A stretch of 64,000 bases of DNA from assembly GCF_900009145.1 (NCBI RefSeq), contig NZ_LN889812.1, positions 506,197 through 570,196 of the forward strand, read 5' to 3'. Origin of the DNA: Planktothrix tepida PCC 9214. Lineage in GTDB: Bacteria; Cyanobacteriota; Cyanobacteriia; Cyanobacteriales; Microcoleaceae. Both the position numbers and the translations under genes were made by a program. Positions 29,099 through 36,073 of the stretch are shown here, piece by piece (the first letter of the stretch is position 1; every line of letters begins with the position of its first letter). Under the pieces are notes generated by a model, which was not told the DNA's origin, made no database searches, and was given only the letters and a program-made list of their open reading frames with translations.

Positions 29099-30265
29099 AT
29101 GAATCAAGATAACTTTTTTGATATTTGTAATCTTAGCCTAAATAAAAAAGGCGAAGAACTTTGTGGTGATCAAGTTAAATTTACTAAAACTGAAACAAAA
29201 AGCACGATTGTTTTATCCGATGGGTTAGGAAGTGGGGTAAAAGCCAGTATTTTAGCAACGTTAACCACTGAAATTTTAATCACGATGTTAAATGCGGATG
29301 TTCCCTTAGAAGAAGTGATTAAAACCGTTATAGGAACTTTACCCATTTGTCAGGTGAGAAAAATTGCCTATGCTACTTTTACCATTATTTCAATTAATCA
29401 TTTAACCAATGAATTTAAAGTGATTAATTTTGATAACCCTCCGGTTCTTTATTTTAAAAAAGGTCGCATTGTTAAATTAGAAACCAAAATTGATAAAATA
29501 TTAGGAAAAAAAATAGAATCTTCTCAAGGAAAATTAGAACGAGGGGATTTTATTGGAGCTATTAGTGATGGTGTTCTGTATGCAGGGTTAGGAGATACGA
29601 TGAATTTTGGCTGGGGTTGGGATAATATTGCTAAATATATGGAGCGAATTTTTATTAGTCAAGCCACAAATTCACGGATGATTATTGAGCAAGTTTTATC
29701 AGAAACTCGCTCTTTATATCGAGATAAAATTGGTGATGATGCAACTTTTGTGGGGGTTTATGTTAGAAAACCCAACCCCGTCATGATTTTTACTGGCCCC
29801 CCTTTAGATATTACTCAAGATGAAGTTTATGCAGAACGGTTATTAAGTTTTCCGGGTCGTAAAGTCATTTGTGGAGGAACAACGGGAAATTTAGTCGCAA
29901 ATTATATGGGAGAAACCATTGAAATGGATATTCCCACGATGCGAAAAGATTTACCTCCTATTGGCAAATTAAAAGAAGTTGATTTAGTCACCGAAGGCAT
30001 TTTAACCATTTCTAAAGCAACGGAAATTATTAGAAAATGTAAAGGAGATATTTCTCGATTATCTTCCGATAGAAATGGAGCAATATTATTAGCACGGGAA
30101 ATCTTAGAAGGGGATTCAATTTATTTTTTAGTCGGTCAACAAATGAATGAGTTTTATCAAAATCCTTTATTACCTAAAAATATTTCAATTCGTCGTAATT
30201 TAATCGAAGATTTAGTCCATTTACTTCGTAGCCAACAAAAAGAAGTTATGGTAGAATATTGTTAA
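29099..30265 (+). CDS. SpoIIE-family PP2C-type protein phosphatase with extra C-terminal domain
   Basis: The product has 388 residues. The PP2C/SpoIIE domain spans about 5-222, and its metal ligands are intact: Asp24, Asp41 (SDGLGSG), Asp157 (AISDG) and Asp213/Asp214 (GDDATF). It should therefore be an active Ser/Thr phosphatase. Residues about 225-388 form a further conserved-looking domain (GRKVICGGTTGNL; DLVTEGILTISKA) of unknown role, possibly dimerisation or substrate choice. It ends 20 bases before hoxW. Partners are probably the PAS and ferredoxin proteins upstream; the phosphoprotein substrate is not known, and no anti-sigma gene is in the window. Confidence 0.88.
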   Translation: MNQDNFFDICNLSLNKKGEELCGDQVKFTKTETKSTIVLSDGLGSGVKASILATLTTEILITMLNADVPLEEVIKTVIGTLPICQVRKIAYATFTIISINHLTNEFKVINFDNPPVLYFKKGRIVKLETKIDKILGKKIESSQGKLERGDFIGAISDGVLYAGLGDTMNFGWGWDNIAKYMERIFISQATNSRMIIEQVLSETRSLYRDKIGDDATFVGVYVRKPNPVMIFTGPPLDITQDEVYAERLLSFPGRKVICGGTTGNLVANYMGETIEMDIPTMRKDLPPIGKLKEVDLVTEGILTISKATEIIRKCKGDISRLSSDRNGAILLAREILEGDSIYFLVGQQMNEFYQNPLLPKNISIRRNLIEDLVHLLRSQQKEVMVEYC

Positions 30266-30285
30266 CAGGGGAATTTGGAAAAAAG

Positions 30286-30717
30286 ATGATATTAATTATC
30301 GGATATGGCAACCCCATTCGTGGCGATGATGGCATTGGTCAAGCGGTGATCGCGGAGGTTGAACAGTGGAATTTAGCCAATGTGCGATCGCAATCTCTCC
30401 ATCAACTTACCCCGGAAATTGCCGCAGAAATGGCAGAAGTTGAAACCGTTATTTTTGTCGATGCTGGTTTAGAAGGAGATACCGTTAATATTATATCCTT
30501 GGAACCTTTACCCTCAGATTTATTTAATTGGGGTCATTCTTTAAACCCGCGATCGCTTTTATCCTTAACTCAATTTCTCTATCAAAAAAGCCCTCAAGCT
30601 TGGTTAATTGCTATCCCTGGAGAGAATTTTGAACTCAGCGAAACCCTTTCTCAAAAAGCATTAAATGGCATTCAAGAAGCCTTAAAAATCATTCAAAATC
30701 TTATCAATAAAACCTAA
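30286..30717 (+). CDS. hoxW: HoxH C-terminal processing endopeptidase HoxW
   Basis: The product has 143 residues from the ATG at 30286 (MILIIGYGNPIRGDDGIG), preferred over a TTG at 30259 that only adds unrelated residues. It is the hydrogenase maturation protease family: nickel-sensing acidic residues in GNPIRGDD and in IFVDAG, and a His in WGHSLNPRSLL. It removes the HoxH tail after nickel insertion. It is separated from hoxH by the ferredoxin-PAS-SpoIIE trio and precedes hypA by 85 bases. Confidence 0.93.
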   Translation: MILIIGYGNPIRGDDGIGQAVIAEVEQWNLANVRSQSLHQLTPEIAAEMAEVETVIFVDAGLEGDTVNIISLEPLPSDLFNWGHSLNPRSLLSLTQFLYQKSPQAWLIAIPGENFELSETLSQKALNGIQEALKIIQNLINKT

Positions 30718-30735
30718 AATTAATTATAATCAACC

Positions 30736-30797
30736 GTAGTGAGTCCTTCAGGACTCAAAAGAAACCCCTAAAAAGAAACCCCTAAAGGGGTGACTAC
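30736..30797. repeat. Composite palindromic repeat (GTAG...CTAC) between hoxW and hypA
   Basis: The outer GTAGT/ACTAC ends enclose a hairpin GAGTCC TTCA GGACTC, a direct repeat GAAACCCCTAAAAA, and a CCCCTAAAGGGG hairpin. It ends 5 bases before the hypA ATG, so it overlaps the place where a ribosome-binding site would be. Confidence 0.75.
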
Positions 30798-30802
30798 AAA
30801 TT

Positions 30803-31144
30803 ATGCACGAAGTCAGTATTATGGAACAAACCCTAGAGATAGCCTTAAATCATGCTAAACAACAAGGGGCAACTCAAATCCATCGGATTAAAATGAAAGT
30901 AGGGACATTATCAGGAGTCATTCCAGAAGCGTTAGAATTTGCCTTTGATGTTGTGACCAAAGGAACAATAGCAGAAACCGCTCGTTTTGAAATTGAATCT
31001 ATTCCCGTGCGCTGTTATTGTCATCATTGTAACGTCGAATTTCAACCCGATGACTTTATTGATGAATGTCCCCATTGTCATCAATATAGCCTTGATATTC
31101 GTCAAGGAAAAGAATTAGAATTAACATCTTTAGAGGTTTCTTAA
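30803..31144 (+). CDS. hypA: Hydrogenase nickel-insertion protein HypA
   Basis: The product has 113 residues and begins MHEVSIMEQ, in which the N-terminal amine and His2 bind nickel. Two CxxC motifs (CYCHHC and CPHC) form the zinc site near 71-95. It delivers nickel to HoxH together with HypB. It lies 1 base before hypB, so the pair is co-translated, and follows hoxW in the maturation end of the hox operon. Confidence 0.97.
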   Translation: MHEVSIMEQTLEIALNHAKQQGATQIHRIKMKVGTLSGVIPEALEFAFDVVTKGTIAETARFEIESIPVRCYCHHCNVEFQPDDFIDECPHCHQYSLDIRQGKELELTSLEVS

Positions 31145-31145
31145 T

Positions 31146-31925
31146 ATGTGTACAAATTGCGGCTGTGCTGTTACCCCTGGAACTATTGAAATCCATAATC
31201 ATGATCATGAACATCCCCACACCCATGATCATAATCATGACCATTTTCATCATAACCATTCCCATCAAACCTTAACGGTTCATGAAGCTATTTTATCCAA
31301 AAATGAACGATTAGCCGAACGAAACCGAGGCTTTTTTTGGGGAAAAGGACTGTTTGTTTTAAACGTTTTATCCTCCCCCGGTTCAGGGAAAACCGCCTTT
31401 ATTGAACGTACCTTAACCGATATTAATTCTCGTCTTCCGGGGGCGGTTATTGTGGGAGATTTAGCGACGGATAATGATGCTCAACGCTTAAGACGTTCAG
31501 GGGCGCAAGTCGTTCAAATTACCACCGGAAGCGTTTGTCATTTAGAAGCGGATATGGTTGCAAAAGCCCTGCCTAAAATTAACTTAGATCAGGTTAAACT
31601 ATTAATTATTGAAAATGTCGGTAATTTAGTTTGTCCCGCCGCCTACGATTTAGGAGAAAACAAACGAATTGCGTTACTGTCTGTCACTGAAGGCGAAGAT
31701 AAACCGTTAAAATATCCAACCTTATTTAAAACGGCTGATGTGGTGATTATTAATAAAATGGATATTGCGGAAGCCGTCGGTTTTGACCGAGAATTAGCTT
31801 TAAATAATATCAAAAAAATAGTTCCCCAAGCTCAAATTTTTGAAGTGTCTGCAAAAACAGGTCAAGGGATGAATCAATGGTATCAATTTTTAGAACAACA
31901 GATTTTAGAAGTAGCTTCTGTGTAA
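31146..31925 (+). CDS. hypB: Hydrogenase nickel-insertion GTPase HypB
   Basis: The product has 259 residues. The N-terminus has MCTNCGC, a high-affinity nickel motif, and then a His-rich stretch (about residues 17-44, with around 15 His) that could store nickel. The GTPase part has P-loop [20 protein letters not shown], the [10 protein letters not shown] nickel/dimer motif and NKMD. With HypA it powers nickel insertion into HoxH. It is the last gene of the hox/hyp plus operon before an unrelated channel gene. Confidence 0.97.
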   Translation: MCTNCGCAVTPGTIEIHNHDHEHPHTHDHNHDHFHHNHSHQTLTVHEAILSKNERLAERNRGFFWGKGLFVLNVLSSPGSGKTAFIERTLTDINSRLPGAVIVGDLATDNDAQRLRRSGAQVVQITTGSVCHLEADMVAKALPKINLDQVKLLIIENVGNLVCPAAYDLGENKRIALLSVTEGEDKPLKYPTLFKTADVVIINKMDIAEAVGFDRELALNNIKKIVPQAQIFEVSAKTGQGMNQWYQFLEQQILEVASV

Positions 31926-31994
31926 TAGAAGAATATTGAAAAATAGCAAAGGTAATAGTATAATCACAGTTTAAATACATAACAGCTTATCACC

Positions 31995-33611
31995 ATGATT
32001 AAAATTTCACTATTTCCCATTTTGGGAATCACACTAAACCTGGGCAACATGGGAGAACTCTTCAACAAGTCCATTACCTTAGTTGCCGTCATTTTCTTCC
32101 TACTGCTGCTCATGTCTGTTTTGCGGGCAATCTTCCGGAAACTGCCCAACGATCTGCCTTTAGTGGCGGTAGAAGTTTCGCGGATACCTCTAGTGTTAAT
32201 GACCTGCTTCACAGGTATCCACTTCCTCCTGCCTGAGTTGCCAGCCGCAGGTCTGTCTGGTATCGTCCAGTCGCTTCATTCCGCCTTAACAGTCCTGATT
32301 TTGGTCATTGCAACTTATTGGATTGTTCAACTGGTCAATCAGGTTCTAGTCTATGGGCTTAAACAGTATGCCGAACAGTCAGAAGCAATGTGGGACGATG
32401 TGGTGGTGCCGATTATCGAAGTCATCGCTCCTCTGCTGATCTACTTGGTGGGTGGATTGTTGGTTTTGCAAACTTTAGGCGTTGATTTATCAAAGTTACT
32501 GCTGGCATTAGGCGGAATTGGGTTTATTCTAGGCTTTGCACTCAAAGACATTCTGGCTAACTTCTTCAGTGGGTTAGTTCTATTGATTGATACCCCGTTT
32601 AGCTTTGGCGATGTCATTTCACTCGGTGACAATGAGCGGGCTATCATTCGTAAAATCGGACTGCGGGTCACAAAACTTTATCTGATCGATTCTCACGCCG
32701 AACTTTACATCCCAAATGGCAAACTGGAAAGTGACAGCATCCTGAACCTGAGCCGTCCAACCAACCACTATTACTACACCGTTTCTATCCCCATTAAAGG
32801 CGATGTTGATCCAGCCCGAGCGATCGCCTTGATGCAGAAGGTGGTTTTGGCTCATCCCGGTACGATGGGAGATATCGGACAAAAGCTTGGAGTCATCGAT
32901 CGCTATTACGGCTATTCGCTACCGGTGTTGGCGAACGAGAAGCGGGAGTCAGGAAAACAGCGGTTGATCGCTGAGCAACAGGTCAGCAGAAATTTGGACA
33001 ACGTTGAAACCGCGTTAGCCAATTTGGCTGAAAAGCTAGGGTTCATGGAAAAAGGCGGATTAGATGGAGAGGAAATCCGGCTGCTGCGAGGGTGCTATCT
33101 GGAGATTTGTGAAATGATTGGCCTGGAGTTGTTTTCCGATCACTTTGATAAGCGCAGGCGACCTCGTTTGGTAGAAGCCTCTGGCAGTGGAGAGATGACG
33201 CTGATTGAGTCGATCCGACAGTGGTATAAAACATGGATCACAGATCCAGATCTCTTTAAGGAAGATATTGTGATGCTACCCCGATATTGGGAACAAAAAC
33301 TCGGGTTACTCAAATCGAAAGCCAACAAGGTCTTCCGAGTTGTCAATAATCCTACAGGTCAAGAGACTCGTGTGGATAACCTGATTGAGGAATTGCGGTC
33401 TTGGATGAAAGAAAGCTTCAAATCATCGCGCAATGAATGGCAAGATCCCAAGGTATTAATCAACGAAGTGAAGGGAGAATTTGTTCGGGATACAACCGTT
33501 AAGTTTTACATTGATGACATCAAGCTAGAGCATTGCGAACGGGGAAATCGGATCAAGAGTGAAGTGCGTCAGGAGCTAATTTGGCACTTGAGACAAGAGT
33601 ATTTGATGTAG
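31995..33611 (+). CDS. MscS-family mechanosensitive channel with long C-terminal extension
   Basis: The product has 538 residues. Four or more hydrophobic segments precede the pore helix (LLALGGIGFILGFALKDILA, about 160-180), and the MscS beta domain follows (DTPFSFGDVISLGD, GLRVTKLYLIDSHAELYIPNG). After about residue 300 there is a long soluble tail with coiled-coil character not found in E. coli MscS. The DNA is richer in G+C than its neighbours: one 60-base line (32101-32160) counts about 52% against about 30% in a hypB line (31561-31620), and codons such as CTG and CGG are frequent. That hints at transfer from another lineage. It is not obviously linked to hydrogenase function. Confidence 0.9.
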   Translation: MIKISLFPILGITLNLGNMGELFNKSITLVAVIFFLLLLMSVLRAIFRKLPNDLPLVAVEVSRIPLVLMTCFTGIHFLLPELPAAGLSGIVQSLHSALTVLILVIATYWIVQLVNQVLVYGLKQYAEQSEAMWDDVVVPIIEVIAPLLIYLVGGLLVLQTLGVDLSKLLLALGGIGFILGFALKDILANFFSGLVLLIDTPFSFGDVISLGDNERAIIRKIGLRVTKLYLIDSHAELYIPNGKLESDSILNLSRPTNHYYYTVSIPIKGDVDPARAIALMQKVVLAHPGTMGDIGQKLGVIDRYYGYSLPVLANEKRESGKQRLIAEQQVSRNLDNVETALANLAEKLGFMEKGGLDGEEIRLLRGCYLEICEMIGLELFSDHFDKRRRPRLVEASGSGEMTLIESIRQWYKTWITDPDLFKEDIVMLPRYWEQKLGLLKSKANKVFRVVNNPTGQETRVDNLIEELRSWMKESFKSSRNEWQDPKVLINEVKGEFVRDTTVKFYIDDIKLEHCERGNRIKSEVRQELIWHLRQEYLM

Positions 33612-33682
33612 GGAATTTAGTTTTTGTAGTGAGAAACTAAACACGAATTTACATCTACAAGTCTTTAACGAGATCTTTTGTC

Positions 33683-33952
33683 GTGCTATTCAACAGATTC
33701 AATAAACCTGGCATCGCTCTAGGGACTATTTTAGCATTTATTGGGTTTGGGGTGTTAAGTGTTTGGTTCCTCAGTAAAGCCATGCAAACTATTCCTCTGG
33801 GTACTGCTTATGCCGTTTGGACAGGTATTGGAGCATTAGGAACTATAATTTTGGGAATTCTTATTTTTAAAGATCCGGTTAGTTTGGGAAGATTATTTTT
33901 TCTGAGTTTATTAGTAATTTCTTTAATTGGCTTAAAAGCAACTTCCTCCTAA
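33683..33952 (+). pseudogene. SMR-family small multidrug transporter, N-terminally truncated
   Basis: The 89-residue frame matches SMR proteins (SugE/EmrE type) from the second membrane helix on: SVWFLSKAMQTIPLGTAYAVWTGIGALG, then two further helices and a GLKATS end. Usual members have about 105 residues; the first helix with the essential Glu is absent, and the in-frame sequence before the GTG at 33683 (TRIYIYKSLTRSFV) is not a membrane helix. The homology starts at about the loop after helix 1. It is most likely a gene fragment from a recombination whose other edge is near the end of the MscS gene. A functional short form cannot be excluded. Confidence 0.7.
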
Positions 33953-33965
33953 TTTAACTCATCTT

Positions 33966-35306
33966 TTATTCCTTTTCTTCTTCATCCACATAAATTCTTC
34001 CATTCGGCATTGTTGCTCCTTTTAACTGGGCATCCCGTAGATTTGCCCCCTCTAAATCTGCCCCTTTTAAGTTAGCTCCGCGTAAATTTGCCCCTTGTAA
34101 ATAGGCATTTTGCAAGTTAGCTTTACTTAAATTTGCTCCTCGTAAATCTGCTCCCGCTAAATTGGCTTCTTGTAAATTAGCTCGTTCTAAATACGCGCCT
34201 AATAAGTTAGCTCGTTCTAATTTTGCTCCTTTTAAATTTGCTTTTTTTAACTCTGCATCTTCTAAGCTTGCACCTTCTAATACGGCATCAATTAATTGAG
34301 CATTATTCAAGTTCGCTTGATTCAGTTTAGCATAACCTAACTTGGCTTTTTCTAAATTGGCATTTTCTAAATTAACCTTTTCTAATTGAGCTAACCATAA
34401 CACCGCTTCAGATAAATTAGCATCTTGTAAATTCGCTTGATTTAAAATCCCATTCCCTAAATTGGCTTGGGTTAAATTTGCTTCCGTTAAAACCGCATTT
34501 TGCAAGTTAGCTTTGTCTAAATTCGCATCTTCTAAAATAGCACCATTGAGATTAGCATTTTTTAATTGAGCTTGTTTGAGATTGGCTGACGTTAAATTAG
34601 CCATTAAGAAATTAGCAGATTCTAAAATAGCACCTTCTAAATTTGCTTTGCGTAAATCAGCTTGTCTGAATGTAGCATTATTGAGGTTCGCATTTTTTAA
34701 ATTAGCTTGCCATAAATTAGCTTGTTGAAAATCAACATTATTCAATTTTGCCCCCATTAAATTAGCATATCCTAAGTTAGCACTTGCCAATTGACTATCT
34801 CGTAAATCTGCACCCGCTAAGGTTGCACCCCGTAAATCAGCTAACTCTAAATTTGCATCATTCAAATCAGCATTTTCTAAATTTGCTTTCCATAAATATG
34901 CTTCTCTCAAAGACGCTTTTTTTAAATTAGCTTTACTTAAATTACATTCAGGACATTTCTTTGTTGTTAATAGAGTTTCTTGCGGATTTTTAGGTTGCTT
35001 TTTAGCCGATGATGTTGTTAAATTAGACGCTTCTGTCTTCAAACGTTGGCTCAGGCGACTATTTTCGACCCAAACCCAAATTGCTATTCCTGTACTCAAA
35101 ACAGCCACACTTGCCAAAATCATATTAGCAACAGCTTTTCTAGGTTTAGGGGTTGGAGATTCTGATTCTGTTCCTAAATCCGATGATTTTAAACCAGGTA
35201 AGGCTTTTTTCGAGTCAAAGCGTTCTTTGGAGTTTGGTTCTAGCATTGTTTCTAATGATTCTAACCTTTCGGGTTTGCTCGCTGACAATCCTGTTTTACC
35301 TTTCAT
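33966..35306 (-). CDS. Pentapeptide-repeat protein with N-terminal membrane anchor
   Basis: The product has 446 residues. After a charged N-terminus there is one membrane helix (about 60-80, ANMILASVAVLSTGIAIWVW), a low-complexity linker, a CPEC pair, and then about 60 pentapeptide repeats of the A(D/N)Lxx kind (about 122-436) that should form a right-handed beta-helix. The acidic tail ends DEEEKE. Such proteins abound in cyanobacteria and mostly lack known roles. With the anchor, the helix would stand on one side of the membrane, as a scaffold or binding surface. Confidence 0.9.
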   Translation of the reverse strand: MKGKTGLSASKPERLESLETMLEPNSKERFDSKKALPGLKSSDLGTESESPTPKPRKAVANMILASVAVLSTGIAIWVWVENSRLSQRLKTEASNLTTSSAKKQPKNPQETLLTTKKCPECNLSKANLKKASLREAYLWKANLENADLNDANLELADLRGATLAGADLRDSQLASANLGYANLMGAKLNNVDFQQANLWQANLKNANLNNATFRQADLRKANLEGAILESANFLMANLTSANLKQAQLKNANLNGAILEDANLDKANLQNAVLTEANLTQANLGNGILNQANLQDANLSEAVLWLAQLEKVNLENANLEKAKLGYAKLNQANLNNAQLIDAVLEGASLEDAELKKANLKGAKLERANLLGAYLERANLQEANLAGADLRGANLSKANLQNAYLQGANLRGANLKGADLEGANLRDAQLKGATMPNGRIYVDEEEKE

Positions 35307-35449
35307 ACCACGATTTTTTACCGATGAGGAGGGGGGTCTATCTACAAACCCGGATAAATTTTGAGCAATTTTGGATGTTTCGCTAAACTAATCTCCTAAA
35401 CTAAGCTGTTCATTCTCTAGTATTGTGATGAAGAAATTACCCAATTATT

Positions 35450-35475
35450 GTAGGGGGAGCGTCCCCGCTCCCTAG
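35450..35475. repeat. REP-like hairpin (GTAG...CTAG)
   Basis: GTAGGGGGAGC, a short loop, then GCTCCCTAG. It is another variant of the GTAG-ended palindromes, here with CTAG at the right end, between the pentapeptide gene and the broken RTX gene. Confidence 0.6.
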
Positions 35476-35515
35476 AATATAATACAGTTTAAATCCCATT
35501 CCCTATTTTCTACTT

Positions 35516-35996
35516 TTAAAAGACAAAACCTTCTGTTATCGTGATAAACCTATCTCGAATTTCAGCCGGAGTGACATCATTAACACTCCCAATTAAAATA
35601 TTTCTTTCATTGGTTTTGAGATAAATATAAGTCAAGATTCCCTCTGCTTCAGGATTAGTAATATCAACTAAATCAGAAGCTTGTTGTTCAGGGAAAAAGG
35701 GTTTAAGATTTTCAGGAATAACTAAACAACGTATCATTGCCATCATTCCCCACTAAATAATCCTCTCCCTGTCCACCCCATAACAAATCATTTCCCCCAA
35801 ATCCGATTAACATATCATCCCCAGAATTCCCATTCACTTTTTCAGAATCATTCGACCCTTGTAAAGTATCATTTCCTTCTAATAACCCTACACCTAATGA
35901 ATAATTGATTAACTGTCCAGCCGTTAGTAAAATAGAGTCGGATTGATTCGTTGCAACTAAACGTTGTTCTCCAGATGGGTCAGGAATCAGAACCAT
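35516..35996 (-). pseudogene. RTX-type calcium-binding protein gene, frame-interrupted
   Basis: The ATG at 35996 opens 94 codons: a leader, then RTX nonapeptide-like repeats (GGNDLLWGG, NDGNDTLF), ending at a stop near 35712. A second frame (35516-35746, 76 codons) overlaps this end and reads CLVIPENLKPFFPEQQASDL on to ITEGFVF, with protein-like composition and no good start of its own. Together they look like one gene with a frameshift or small deletion after the repeats, about 160 residues in total. RTX repeats bind calcium in secreted proteins. The C-terminal part is not recognised. A true two-gene arrangement is possible but less likely. Confidence 0.55.
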
Positions 35997-36024
35997 AATA
36001 TCACCCTAAATTAACATCATTTTT

Positions 36025-36051
36025 GCGATCGCTCGCTAATATAGCTATAAT
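36025..36051 (+). promoter_or_regulatory. HIP1 octamer and -10 box upstream of hypF
   Basis: GCGATCGC (HIP1) at 36025-36032 is followed by TATAAT at 36046-36051, 23 bases before the hypF ATG. No clear -35 is seen at the proper distance, and the leader would be very short. Confidence 0.4.
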
Positions 36052-36073
36052 AAAATTGTTCTGAGTCTGATCT

